A DNA stretch of 64,000 nucleotides from Mycolicibacterium rhodesiae (GTDB lineage: Bacteria > Actinomycetota > Actinomycetes > Mycobacteriales > Mycobacteriaceae). Positions 11,228-20,081 of the stretch are shown here, piece after piece. The stretch covers positions 1-64,000 of the forward strand of contig NZ_MVIH01000009.1 in assembly GCF_002086695.1 (NCBI RefSeq), given 5' to 3'. A program made the translations under genes and the position numbers. The notes beneath the pieces were generated by a model. It saw only the letters and a list, made by a program, of their open reading frames with translations, was not told the origin of the DNA and did no database searches. Each line of letters starts with the position of its first letter. The first letter of the stretch is position 1.

Positions 11228-12252
11228 CGCTGCGGATCTTCGATCTCGTCGGGCAGCGGCAGGGTGTCCGCGCTTGTCCACACCGTGTTGAACCGATCCA
11301 TCCCGACCCGGTCCACGACGTGGTCGACGAACGCCTTGCCGCGGGTGTACTGGCTGAGCTTGGCGTCTACCCCGAGCAGCGCCCGCAGCAGCCGCTGCAG
11401 CGGCGGTTGCTTGCGTTGGCGGCGTTGATCGAACCGGTTGCGGATGGTCTGCACCGACGGCACGACGGCCGGGCCGACCGCGTCCATGACGTGGTCGGCG
11501 TGACCTTCGAGCAGCGTTCCGAGCACCAGCAGCTGATCGAGCGCCACCTGCTGCGGCTCGGACTGCACCGCGCGCATGAACCCGAGAATGCCCGCGTCGT
11601 TGGCACCCAACTCACCCCCACGCCGCTTCTTGACATGGTCCGCCAGCCGTCCCACGACCTGCGTCACATCGTCGGCCGCATCGGAGGTCAGCACCCCGAG
11701 CGCCTGCGACATGTGTTGCGCCAACCAGGGATTGGCGGAGAACTGCACCCGGTGGGTGACCTCGTGCAGGCACACCCACAGTCGGAAGTCGGCCGGTGAC
11801 ACCCGCAGTTGGCGCTCGACGGCGATCACGTTCGGATAGACCAACAGCAGCAGTCCGTCGTCGGTGCCGGTGTCGGCGAACGGGTCGTACTGGCCCAGGA
11901 TCCCCGAGGAGATGAACGCCAGCACGGCGCCGGTCTGCGCGCCGGTCACCCGCCCGGTGACCGGGTTGCTGGGTGTCTCGGTGCCGCCGGTCATCACCCG
12001 CATCGAGTCCGACGCCGCCCGGATCCAGCCCTGGCGGTCGACGATGCGCGCTTCGGCGACGGGGGCGTCACCGCCCATCCGGGTCACCTCACGGACCGGG
12101 CCTTCGGCCTTGCGCGCCGCGACAGACAGTTCGTCGACGGCCTGGCTGCGGGTGTAGTCGGTGGCGGCCGGTCCCGGTCGGGCCAGCCAGGCGCCGACAT
12201 TCCCGGCGAAGGACCAGTCCACGGCCCGCCCGACGGTCACCTGCGAGCTCAT
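11206..12252 (-). CDS. Zinc-dependent metalloprotease-like protein (zincin, DUF2342; Rv3626c-like)
   Basis: A 348-residue protein of the family often labelled 'coenzyme F420 biosynthesis-associated'. It has the zincin helix LHEVTHR (HExxH) near residue 165 and a downstream GHADHV motif near 245 that could supply a third ligand region. Substrate is unknown; a link to F420 synthesis is only an annotation tradition. The ATG at 12252 overlaps the dacB stop (ATGA), forming the operon dacB-zincin-tilS-hpt. Confidence 0.85.
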   Translation of the reverse strand: MSSQVTVGRAVDWSFAGNVGAWLARPGPAATDYTRSQAVDELSVAARKAEGPVREVTRMGGDAPVAEARIVDRQGWIRAASDSMRVMTGGTETPSNPVTGRVTGAQTGAVLAFISSGILGQYDPFADTGTDDGLLLLVYPNVIAVERQLRVSPADFRLWVCLHEVTHRVQFSANPWLAQHMSQALGVLTSDAADDVTQVVGRLADHVKKRRGGELGANDAGILGFMRAVQSEPQQVALDQLLVLGTLLEGHADHVMDAVGPAVVPSVQTIRNRFDQRRQRKQPPLQRLLRALLGVDAKLSQYTRGKAFVDHVVDRVGMDRFNTVWTSADTLPLPDEIEDPQRWIDRVL

Positions 12253-13634
12253 GAGCCGCACCCGCAGGTCCGCAGGACGCTGGCCACTGCGTCGAGGGCC
12301 ACCCGGCCCATCGGCCCGGCATCGTTGGAGATGAACGCGAACGTCAGCACCCGGCCGTCGGCGTCGGTGACCACCCCGGCCAGGGTGTTGACCGCCGTCA
12401 ACGACCCGGTCTTGGCCCGCAGCCAGCCCGCCGACGCCCCCTTCGAGTCACCGCCGAGGAAGCGGTCCGACAGCGTTCCGCTGCCGCCGGCGATCGGCAG
12501 CACATCCAGCAGCGGGCGCATGGTGGGTTGATCGGGTCCCGCGGCGGCCTGGACCACCTCGTCGAGCGTTTTTGCCGTGAGCCGGTCCAGTACCGACAAC
12601 CCGCTGGAGTCGAACAGCGTGGCGCCGGTCATGTCGACGCCGGCGGAGGAGAGCTTGGTGGTGATCGCGTCGACCGCGCCTGCAAAGCTCATCGGACGTC
12701 CACCGGCCTTGGCGACTTCCCGGGCAATCGCCTCCGCCATAACGTTGTCGGAGGCGTTCATCATCTGCCGCAGTCGCTCCATCAGAGGTGCGCCCTGCAC
12801 CGCCGCCAGCTGCCTGCCGGTCGGCGGCCTGGCTGCCATCGTGACCTTGGCCGGGTCGACGCCCAGCGCGCTGGCCAGAGCACGGCCGGCGTCCAGGGCG
12901 GGGGTTCGGGACCGCGCCGAATCGACGGTGGTCGGCTGGATGCGACCGGCGTCGATCATCACCGACTGCATCGGGGCGATGTCGCCGCCGTCGATGTCGG
13001 CGGGATCCCAGCCGGGCGCGAAATCCGGCCCGCTGTACAACGAAACGTCCACCTGGACCGCCGTCGCGGTGACTCCGCTCTTGCGCACCTGATCGGCGAG
13101 ATCGCTGATCCGGGCGGCGCCGCGATACCAGGTCTCCTGGCCGGCCGGGGCGGCCGACAGGATCGGATCGCCGCCGCCGACAAGCACCACCACGCCGGGC
13201 TGGGTGGTCTGATCGGCCGCGACGACGGTCGTGGTGACCCGCTCGTCGCGGTTCAGCGCCAGCAGCGCAGCGCCGGTGGTGAGCGTCTTGTTGGTCGAGG
13301 CCGGCAGCAGCGGCACATCCGCGCGATGCTCCCAGAGCTGGGTGCCGGTCTGCGCGTCGGTGACCCGGCCGCTGACGTTGCCGAGATTGGGATCGGCGAC
13401 GGGCAGGGCCAGCGTGGCGGTCAGACCGGCGGCGGTGGGCACCGGCGCGGTATCGGACACCGGGACGACACCGGGGTTGGCCGTCACCAGCGCATGGCCC
13501 GGCGGCGCCTGCGCGCTGCTGGTGTCACTGTCGTGGGTCAGGACGGCGGCGATCGCCACGATGGCGGCGACCAGCACGACCACCGCCACAGCGAGCACCA
13601 CGTGGGCCCCGCGCCACCCGCGAGTCGGGCTCAT
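12249..13634 (-). CDS. dacB: D-alanyl-D-alanine carboxypeptidase/endopeptidase, S13 family
   Basis: A peptidoglycan-trimming penicillin-binding protein (Rv3627c-like) with one N-terminal membrane anchor (about residues 10-35) and an extracytoplasmic S13 domain. The three catalytic motifs are present: SxxK in ASTNKTL, SDN in NASDNVMAE and KTG in RAKTGSL. The start at 13634 follows AGGAGA; the adjacent ATG at 13637 and one at 13673 are alternatives. 461 aa from 13634. Divergent from ppa. Confidence 0.92.
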   Translation of the reverse strand: MSPTRGWRGAHVVLAVAVVVLVAAIVAIAAVLTHDSDTSSAQAPPGHALVTANPGVVPVSDTAPVPTAAGLTATLALPVADPNLGNVSGRVTDAQTGTQLWEHRADVPLLPASTNKTLTTGAALLALNRDERVTTTVVAADQTTQPGVVVLVGGGDPILSAAPAGQETWYRGAARISDLADQVRKSGVTATAVQVDVSLYSGPDFAPGWDPADIDGGDIAPMQSVMIDAGRIQPTTVDSARSRTPALDAGRALASALGVDPAKVTMAARPPTGRQLAAVQGAPLMERLRQMMNASDNVMAEAIAREVAKAGGRPMSFAGAVDAITTKLSSAGVDMTGATLFDSSGLSVLDRLTAKTLDEVVQAAAGPDQPTMRPLLDVLPIAGGSGTLSDRFLGGDSKGASAGWLRAKTGSLTAVNTLAGVVTDADGRVLTFAFISNDAGPMGRVALDAVASVLRTCGCGS

Positions 13635-13712
13635 CATTCTCCTGGGGCTTTCCTGACTTGTGTTTCGTCTCATTGTGCCGAACCACCGTGCAGTGCAGGC
13701 CAGCGCGGGCGT

Positions 13713-13718
13713 TAGGGT
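13713..13718 (+). promoter_or_regulatory. Candidate -10 box for ppa (TAGGGT)
   Basis: TAGGGT lies about 55 nt upstream of the ppa start, between the divergent dacB and ppa genes, and fits the mycobacterial SigA -10 pattern TANNNT. No clear -35 hexamer is seen. Confidence 0.4.
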
Positions 13719-13772
13719 AGGCCGCGTCGCCGGTTCGGCGGGCAGGAGTCAGCGGAAATAAGGAGTCGCACG

Positions 13773-14261
13773 GTGGAGTTCGACGTCACCATCGAGATCC
13801 CGAAGGGTCAGCGCAACAAGTACGAGGTCGACCACGAAACCGGACGGGTCCGCCTCGACCGCTACCTCTACACGCCGATGGCGTACCCCGCGGACTACGG
13901 CTTCATCGAGGACACGCTTGGCGAAGACGGCGACCCGCTGGACGCGCTGGTGCTGCTGCCGCTGTCGGTGTTTCCGGGTGTGTTGATCGAGGTGCGCCCG
14001 GTCGGCATGTTCAAGATGGTCGACGAGGCCGGCGGCGACGACAAGGTGCTGTGCGTGCCTGCCGGGGACAAGCGCTGGGATCACATCCAGGACATCGGTG
14101 ACGTGCCCAAGGACGAACTCGATTCGATCCAGCACTTCTTCACCCACTACAAGGACCTCGAGCCGGGCAAATTCGTCAAGGGCTCCGACTGGGCCGGCCG
14201 GGCCGAGGCCGAGGCCGAGGTGGAGCGCTCCCGCGAGCGGTTCGCCAAAGAAGGTCACTGA
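13773..14261 (+). CDS. ppa: Inorganic pyrophosphatase
   Basis: A family I soluble pyrophosphatase that hydrolyses PPi. The metal-binding signature DGDPLDALVL is present, as are YEVD near the N-terminus, YPADYGFI, and KRWDHIQDIGDVP. 162 residues, the normal bacterial length. The GTG start is preceded by AAGGAG with good spacing. Orthologue of Rv3628. Confidence 0.97.
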   Translation: MEFDVTIEIPKGQRNKYEVDHETGRVRLDRYLYTPMAYPADYGFIEDTLGEDGDPLDALVLLPLSVFPGVLIEVRPVGMFKMVDEAGGDDKVLCVPAGDKRWDHIQDIGDVPKDELDSIQHFFTHYKDLEPGKFVKGSDWAGRAEAEAEVERSRERFAKEGH

Positions 14262-14350
14262 GCGCTGACCGCGCTGGTGAGAAAGTTTGCCTGGCCGTAA
14301 CAATCGGTAACCCGGCTGTCCTTTGGCTTTTCGATCATGAACTGGTGTTG

Positions 14351-14881
14351 ATGCACCAGGGCATCGGTCTCGAGGCCTTCAACGAGCTGCCGGACAGCAA
14401 GGCTGTCCACGCGCTCTACGAGTGCTGCAACAGCGTCACCCTCGCCCGGGACCTGACACGGGGCCGCCCATATGCCGACCGGGCCGAACTGTTCCGCCGG
14501 GCCGACGACTTGCTGTTCTCGCTGTCGGAATCCTCGATCGACGACATCCTGCAGGCCTACCCGCATGTCGGACGACGCCCCGGCAGTACCAAGTCGCAGG
14601 CCGAGCAGTGCTCGGTGTGGGACTCCTCGCCGGAGGTGATGGCCGAACTCACCGCGGCGGTCACCGAGTACAACGACCACTTCGGGTTCGGGTTCGTCAT
14701 GCACATCGGCGGTTTGCCCCGTGAGGTCTGTGCCAAGTCGGTGATCGCGGCGGTCCGTGACCGGATGCACCACGACCCCGAAACCGAACGCAAGGTCGTC
14801 TGCAACGAGTTGGCCCGGATCAATCGCAGCCGCCTCGAACGGATGCTCGGCCCCGAGGGCGGCTACGACAACTGGGGCTAG
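14351..14881 (+). CDS. uraD: 2-oxo-4-hydroxy-4-carboxy-5-ureidoimidazoline (OHCU) decarboxylase
   Basis: Predicted to decarboxylate OHCU to S-(+)-allantoin, the last step of urate oxidation to allantoin. Family features: F-N-ELP near residue 10, the surface ARDLTRGRPY, the catalytic-loop sequence AYPHVGRRP (equivalent of HPRIG) and GFGFVMHIGG. 176 aa from the ATG at 14351; a GTG two codons upstream is possible. It is the first gene of the purine-catabolism island, but no urate oxidase or HIU hydrolase lies in this window. Confidence 0.85.
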   Translation: MHQGIGLEAFNELPDSKAVHALYECCNSVTLARDLTRGRPYADRAELFRRADDLLFSLSESSIDDILQAYPHVGRRPGSTKSQAEQCSVWDSSPEVMAELTAAVTEYNDHFGFGFVMHIGGLPREVCAKSVIAAVRDRMHHDPETERKVVCNELARINRSRLERMLGPEGGYDNWG

Positions 14882-14890
14882 GGTGCAACC

Positions 14891-15853
14891 GTGGCCCTGC
14901 CGATGGATCCGGAAGTACTGACCCTGCTGCGACCGTTGATGGACGCGTCCGCCGCTCTCGACCCACCCGCGATCGGGGATGTGGCGACCCGCCGCGAGCG
15001 GGCGATCCCGTTGTTCCAGACCCTGGGGGCGTCCCGCGATCCGGTCGACGGCGTCGAGGTGTCGCGGCACACGCTGCCCACCGCCGACGGCGCGGAACTT
15101 GAGCTCTCGTGGTACGTCCCCACCTCGGGGTTGCCCGGAAGTGCCGTGCTCTACCTGCACGGCGGCGGCATGATCTACAGCCTGGCCGAAACCGCTCCGG
15201 CCTACGACACGGCGATGCGTGGCTACGTGGCGGCCACCGGCACCCCGATGCTGCTGGTGGATTACCGTGTGGCGCCGGAGTTTCCGGATCCGACGCCGGT
15301 AGAGGACTGCTACGCCGCGTTGTGCTGGCTGGCCGAGAACGCGTCCGACCTGGGCGTCGACCCGGCCCGTATCGCGGTGGCCGGTGACAGCGCGGGCGGC
15401 GGCCTGGCGGCCGGGGTGAGCCTGCTGGCCCGTGACCGCGGCGGCCCGGCGCTGGCCGCGCAGGTGCTGATCTATCCGATGCTCGACGACCGCACCACCA
15501 CCCCGGATCCCGAACTGGACCCCGAGATGCTGACGTGGAACTACAACGACAACATCACGGGCTGGGGTGCACTCCTCGGCGATCGCGCCGGCGGCGATGA
15601 CGTGTCGGTCTACGCCGCACCGGCCCGCGCGCAGGTGCTGACCGGACTGCCGCCGACCTATCTCGACGTCGGCGATCTGGACATCTTCCGCGACGAGAAC
15701 ATCGCTTATGCCGCACGACTTTCCGCTGCCGGGGTGCCCACCGAACTGCATGTGCATCCGGGCTGCCCGCATGCCTGGGAGGCGTTGGCTCCCGGTGCGG
15801 CGGTGTCAGAACGCGCGGTCGCCGACCGGATCCGCAGGCTGCGAGCCGTCTAG
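14891..15853 (+). CDS. Alpha/beta hydrolase, hormone-sensitive-lipase family
   Basis: A 320-residue esterase/lipase of the HSL (LipH/LipN-like) group. It has the oxyanion HGGG motif (YLHGGGMIYS), the nucleophile elbow GDSAGGG, an acid candidate in YLDVGDLDIF and the catalytic His in GCPHAWE. Substrate is unknown. GTG start at 14891, 9 nt after uraD; an ATG at 14903 is an alternative. Its stop overlaps the stop of the convergent hydrolase gene. Confidence 0.83.
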   Translation: MALPMDPEVLTLLRPLMDASAALDPPAIGDVATRRERAIPLFQTLGASRDPVDGVEVSRHTLPTADGAELELSWYVPTSGLPGSAVLYLHGGGMIYSLAETAPAYDTAMRGYVAATGTPMLLVDYRVAPEFPDPTPVEDCYAALCWLAENASDLGVDPARIAVAGDSAGGGLAAGVSLLARDRGGPALAAQVLIYPMLDDRTTTPDPELDPEMLTWNYNDNITGWGALLGDRAGGDDVSVYAAPARAQVLTGLPPTYLDVGDLDIFRDENIAYAARLSAAGVPTELHVHPGCPHAWEALAPGAAVSERAVADRIRRLRAV

Positions 15854-16695
15854 CGTCCAACAGTGCTTGTGGCCGTGGCGAACTCGGCGATCAGATCGGC
15901 CAGGACATCGGGCGCGTCGAGCATCGAGAACGTTCGCGCGCCGTGGATGATCTCCAACCTGGAGTTCGGCAGGGCGTCGGCGAGCCTGCGGCCGTCGGCC
16001 TGCGGGAAGAAGGCGTCATCGGCCGACCAGGCGATCAACGCCGGCTTGGCGAACTGGGGCAGCTTGGCGGCCGCGTCGAGCGTGGTCTGCCGGGTGAGCG
16101 ATCCGGTGAATCGGCGCAGGTTTTCGGCGATCGCGCGGTCACGGACAGCCTTGCGGGTCCATTCGGCGGTCAACGCGTCGAGGTTGGCATGAGCCAGTGC
16201 GCCGTATGCGCGACGCCGGACCGCACGAGAACGCATGCCCTGCACCGCGATACGCCATAGCAGCGGAAACCGCGCCGCGGTGATGAACGGGGCCAGGATC
16301 GGTGGCGGGAAGTGTTCGAACGCATCGCAGCTGGTGAGCACCAGCGCGCCGATCCGGTCGGGGAACTCGGTGGCGACCACCTGGGCGACGGCTCCCCCGG
16401 TGTCGTTGCCGACCAGGACGACGTCGTCGAGCCCGGCCTTGTCGAGGAACTCGGCGACCATCGCGGCGACGCCGCGCATGGTCATATCGGCCGACGGCCG
16501 CATCGCCGTCTGGTGTGCGCCCAGCGGCCAGGTCGGCACGACGCACCGCAGACCGTGCCGAGCCAGCCTGGCGCTCAACGGGCGCCACAGCGACCCGCCC
16601 ATCGCATACCCGTGAATGAACACGAGCGGCCTGCCGGTGGGCGGTCCGGCCGTTTCGTAATGGATGGTTCCGCCGCCGAGCTCTACGGTGTGCAT
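15850..16695 (-). CDS. Alpha/beta hydrolase
   Basis: A 281-residue alpha/beta-fold hydrolase. Motifs: HGYAMGGSLW (oxyanion), GNDTGGAVAQ where an Asp sits at the nucleophile position as in haloalkane dehalogenases and epoxide hydrolases, and ADDAFFP for the acid. The usual final catalytic His appears as IIHGARTF. The start at 16695 follows AAGGAG; the frame extends upstream but would run through the TetR gene. It is divergent from the TetR regulator, which probably controls it. Confidence 0.8.
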   Translation of the reverse strand: MHTVELGGGTIHYETAGPPTGRPLVFIHGYAMGGSLWRPLSARLARHGLRCVVPTWPLGAHQTAMRPSADMTMRGVAAMVAEFLDKAGLDDVVLVGNDTGGAVAQVVATEFPDRIGALVLTSCDAFEHFPPPILAPFITAARFPLLWRIAVQGMRSRAVRRRAYGALAHANLDALTAEWTRKAVRDRAIAENLRRFTGSLTRQTTLDAAAKLPQFAKPALIAWSADDAFFPQADGRRLADALPNSRLEIIHGARTFSMLDAPDVLADLIAEFATATSTVGR

Positions 16696-16724
16696 GACGT
16701 TCTCCTTCGATGACAACCAACAAA

Positions 16725-16735
16725 CAGACAGTCTG
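16725..16735. promoter_or_regulatory. Candidate TetR operator (CAGACAGTCTG)
   Basis: A perfect 11-bp dyad (CAGAC-A-GTCTG) lies in the 78-bp gap between the divergent hydrolase and tetR genes. ACAGAC...GTCTGT-type dyads are common TetR-family operators. Likely autoregulation plus control of the hydrolase (inference). Confidence 0.5.
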
Positions 16736-16773
16736 CATGTAAGATACCGACAGGGTGTACGGAAATACAAGAC

Positions 16774-17382
16774 ATGACCACCAGACGCACTCAGGCGCAG
16801 CGCTCCGCGGCCACCCGGGACGCGCTGCGCGCAGCCGCGCGCGAGCTCTGGGGTGAACGCGGTTACGCCGACGTCGGGACGCCGGAGATCGCCCAGCGCG
16901 CCGGGGTCACCCGGGGCGCGATGTACCACCAGTACGCCGACAAGTCCGCGCTGTTCCTCGACGTCGTGGAAGTGGTCGAGGCCGACGTGATGAACCGGCT
17001 CGCTGCGGCGGTTCTCGCTCAGGAACCGCCGACTCCCGCCGCCACGCTGCACGCGGCGGTGGACGCCTGGCTCGACATCAGCTCAGAGCGCGAGATCCGT
17101 CAGCTGATCCTGCTGGATGCTCCGAATGTGCTTGGCTGGAATGGTTTCCGTGATATCGCCGAGCGCTACAGCCTGGGGATGACCGAGCAGTTGCTGCAGG
17201 CCGCGATGGACTCGGGCGAACTCGCGGATCAGCCGGTGCGTCCGCTGGCGCACATCCTGATCGGTGCGCTGGATGCCGCGGCGCTGACCATCGCCCATGC
17301 CGACGCGCCCGTTCGCGCGGGTACCGAGGTGCGCAGCGCTCTACACCGCATCGTCAACGGCATGCTCGCAGGCCGGCCCTGA
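16774..17382 (+). CDS. TetR-family transcriptional regulator
   Basis: 202 residues with an N-terminal helix-turn-helix (about residues 10-57; ELWGERGYADVGTPEIAQRA, GVTRGAMYHQYADKSALF). The C-terminal ligand domain resembles the TetR_C group with LLDAPNVLGW. Divergent from the alpha/beta hydrolase at 15850-16695 with an 11-bp dyad between them. Ligand unknown. Confidence 0.9.
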   Translation: MTTRRTQAQRSAATRDALRAAARELWGERGYADVGTPEIAQRAGVTRGAMYHQYADKSALFLDVVEVVEADVMNRLAAAVLAQEPPTPAATLHAAVDAWLDISSEREIRQLILLDAPNVLGWNGFRDIAERYSLGMTEQLLQAAMDSGELADQPVRPLAHILIGALDAAALTIAHADAPVRAGTEVRSALHRIVNGMLAGRP

Positions 17383-17426
17383 CGTCCTGCCCGGCCGAAA
17401 TCGGCACGGTCCCTTAGGCTCGTGAG

Positions 17427-18464
17427 GTGATCGGCGGCCCGCAGAACTCCTCGCAGACGCACCCCCATTTCACCTCGTTGCCCGATCTGGCGGCTCGGCC
17501 CGCCGGTGGCGCGGTGGTGTGGGCCAACGACGATCTCTTCGCCGAACGGGAGAACCTGATCACCGCGCGGCCTGCCGAGTTCCGTCCCGCCACCTTCGGG
17601 CACAAAGGGCAGATCTACGACGGCTGGGAGACGCGCCGCCGCCGTGATGCGGGGCCCGACGACCACGACAGCGCAATCGTCCGGCTCGGTACGCCTGCCA
17701 TCATCGCCGGCGTCGTGGTGGACACCGCATGGTTCACCGGCAACTACCCGCCCGAGATCTCGGTCGAGGCCACCTTCGCGGAGGGCTACCCGGGCGCCGA
17801 AGACCTTGCGCACCGGACTCGGTGGACCACGATCGTCACACGCGCGAGCGTCAACGGTGACACCCGAAATCCCTTCGAGGTCAGTTCGTCTCGACGGTGG
17901 ACGCATGTACGACTGTCCATCTACCCCGACGGCGGAGTGGCCCGGCTGCGTGTCCACGGCCAGGGTCTGCTCGACCCGCGGCTCGTCGACGGCATCCCGC
18001 TCGATCTCGCCGCCCTGGACAACGGTGCCCGAGTCACGGCCTGCTCCAACATGTTCTATTCGTCGCCGAACAACCTGCTGCTGCCCGGCACCGCGCACAC
18101 GATGGGCGACGGGTGGGAGACCTCGCGGCGGCGCGACAGCGGACATGACTGGGTGCAGGTGCAGCTGGCCGGTCAGGGTGTGCTCACGATGGCCGAACTG
18201 GACACATCCTACTTCGTCGGTAACGCCCCCGGCAGCGCCCGGGTGATGGGCCGCGACGACGGTGGCGACTGGTTCGAGCTGCTGCCCCGCACCGATCTGC
18301 AACCCGACACCCGGCATCGCCTCCCGCTGTCCAGCCAGCGGCCCGTCACCGACGCCCGCCTCGAGGTGTATCCCGACGGCGGTATGGCACGGCTTCGGTT
18401 GTTCGGCAGGCTCACCGACACCGGGCTGCTTCGCGTAGCGGACAAGTGGGCCGCGGCGGCGTGA
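17427..18464 (+). CDS. alc: Allantoicase
   Basis: It hydrolyses allantoate to ureidoglycolate and urea. The protein has two tandem allantoicase repeats, both showing the pattern DGWETxRRRDxGxDxxxVxL (around residues 67 and 230) and a YPDGG(V/M)ARLR motif (around 165 and 315). 345 aa is the typical length. GTG start. It is followed after 1 nt by puuE, forming an operon for ureide breakdown. Confidence 0.93.
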   Translation: MIGGPQNSSQTHPHFTSLPDLAARPAGGAVVWANDDLFAERENLITARPAEFRPATFGHKGQIYDGWETRRRRDAGPDDHDSAIVRLGTPAIIAGVVVDTAWFTGNYPPEISVEATFAEGYPGAEDLAHRTRWTTIVTRASVNGDTRNPFEVSSSRRWTHVRLSIYPDGGVARLRVHGQGLLDPRLVDGIPLDLAALDNGARVTACSNMFYSSPNNLLLPGTAHTMGDGWETSRRRDSGHDWVQVQLAGQGVLTMAELDTSYFVGNAPGSARVMGRDDGGDWFELLPRTDLQPDTRHRLPLSSQRPVTDARLEVYPDGGMARLRLFGRLTDTGLLRVADKWAAAA

Positions 18465-18465
18465 C

Positions 18466-19383
18466 ATGAGCTATCCGAGGGACATGGTCGGCTACGGCCG
18501 TACACCCCCGAATCCACACTGGCCGGGCGATGCCGCGATCGCCGTGCAATTCGTGCTCAATTACGAAGAGGGCGCGGAAAACAGCGTGCTCGACGGAGAT
18601 CCGACCTCGGAGACCTTCCTGTCCGAGATGACGCCGGCCGAGGCGTTCCCCAATCGGCACATGAGTATGGAGTCGCTCTACGAGTACGGCTCGCGCGCAG
18701 GGCTGTGGCGGCTGCTTCGGCTCTTCGAGCGCCGGGGCATCCCGCTGACCGTCTTCGCGGTCGCATTGGCCATGCAGCGAAATGCCGAGGCGGTGGCAGC
18801 TTTCGGTGAGCTCGGCCACGAGATCGCTTGCCATGGACTGCGATGGAAGTCCTACCAGTCCGTCGACCGGGACACCGAGCGGGCGCACATGGCACAGGCC
18901 GTTTCGATTCTGCAGGGTCTCACCGGTGCGGCACCGCTGGGCTGGTACACCGGTCGCGATTCGCCGCATACCCGCGAACTCGTCGTCGAACACGGCGGCT
19001 TCATCTACGACTCCGACTCCTACGCCGACGACCTGCCGTACTGGGTGGAGGTTCGTGACCGTGCCCACCTCGTCGTGCCCTACACGCTGGACACCAACGA
19101 CATGCGGTTCGCCTCTGCCGCAGGCTTTTCCAACGGCGACGAGTTCTTCGCGCACCTGCGCGACGCGTTCGATGTGCTCTACGCCGAGGGCCGCGCGGGC
19201 GCCCCGAAGATGCTGTCCATCGGACTGCATTGCCGGCTGGCAGGACGTCCTGCGCGCACCGCGGCGCTCGAACGGTTCTGCGACCACGTCCAATCCCACG
19301 ATCGGGTCTGGATCGCCCGCCGTATCGACATCGCCGAACACTGGCGCAGGGTTCACCCCGCCGGCGAGTCACCGGTTCGGTAG
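18466..19383 (+). CDS. puuE: Allantoinase, polysaccharide-deacetylase-fold (PuuE type)
   Basis: It opens the allantoin ring to allantoate and belongs to the NodB-fold, metal-independent PuuE family, not the amidohydrolase allantoinases. It starts with DMVGYGRTPPNPHWPG, a hallmark of the family, and contains EIACHGLRWKSY and GWYTGRDSPHTREL. 305 aa. Begins 1 nt after alc. Its 3' end overlaps the convergent racemase gene by 31 bp. Confidence 0.93.
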   Translation: MSYPRDMVGYGRTPPNPHWPGDAAIAVQFVLNYEEGAENSVLDGDPTSETFLSEMTPAEAFPNRHMSMESLYEYGSRAGLWRLLRLFERRGIPLTVFAVALAMQRNAEAVAAFGELGHEIACHGLRWKSYQSVDRDTERAHMAQAVSILQGLTGAAPLGWYTGRDSPHTRELVVEHGGFIYDSDSYADDLPYWVEVRDRAHLVVPYTLDTNDMRFASAAGFSNGDEFFAHLRDAFDVLYAEGRAGAPKMLSIGLHCRLAGRPARTAALERFCDHVQSHDRVWIARRIDIAEHWRRVHPAGESPVR

Positions 19384-20081
19384 CGCTTGTCCGGCGGTGT
19401 CGCGTACTCGCCTCGCTTGGACATGCGTAAGCCCATCGTCACCAGCGATTGCACGGTCAGGGTTGCCGCGGTGACCCCGTCGATGACGGGCACACCCACG
19501 TCGTCGGAGATCTCGGCACACATGTCCGCCATCCCGGCGCACCCCAGCACCACGACGTCGGACCCGTCGGCCTCGAGCGCGTCACGGCAAGCCTCGGTGA
19601 CGACCTTGCGCGCATTCGGGTCGGTATCCAGATCGAGTACCGGAATCTCGCAGGCATGGATACCGCGGCAGAAGCGTTGCATGCCATACCGTTCGGCAAG
19701 TCGCGCCGACTGGCCGATGGTCCGCGACAGGGTGGTGACGATGCTGAACCCACTGCCGAGGTGGCTGGCCGTCTGCATCGCGGCCTCCGCGATCCCGATG
19801 ACCGGCCCGGCCGCCACCTCCCGCGCCGCGTCGAGGCCGGGATCACCGAAGCAGGCGATCACGTAGCCGTCGACGCCCTCCCGTTCACCCCGTCGCACCG
19901 CCTGCAGCACGCCCGGAACCGACAGCGCCTCGTCGTAGTGGCTCTCGATCGACTCCGGTCCGATCTCAGAGGTGATTCCGGTGATCACCACACCAGGTCC
20001 GGCCACCGCCCGGGCACACTGGGCGATCGTGTCGGTCATGGCGTTGGTTGTGTTGGGATTTATCACCCAGATCCGGGTCAC
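19353..20081 (-). CDS. Asp/Glu/hydantoin racemase family (putative allantoin racemase)
   Basis: A 242-residue member of the Asp/Glu/hydantoin racemase superfamily. Two catalytic Cys regions are visible: VIACFGDPGLDAAR (near 80) and VVLGCAGMADM (near 180). The N-terminus IWVINPNTT matches HyuA/allantoin racemase proteins. In an allantoin-using cluster it probably interconverts R- and S-allantoin (inference). The GTG at 20081 overlaps the permease stop (GTGA). Confidence 0.85.
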   Translation of the reverse strand: MTRIWVINPNTTNAMTDTIAQCARAVAGPGVVITGITSEIGPESIESHYDEALSVPGVLQAVRRGEREGVDGYVIACFGDPGLDAAREVAAGPVIGIAEAAMQTASHLGSGFSIVTTLSRTIGQSARLAERYGMQRFCRGIHACEIPVLDLDTDPNARKVVTEACRDALEADGSDVVVLGCAGMADMCAEISDDVGVPVIDGVTAATLTVQSLVTMGLRMSKRGEYATPPDKRYRTGDSPAG

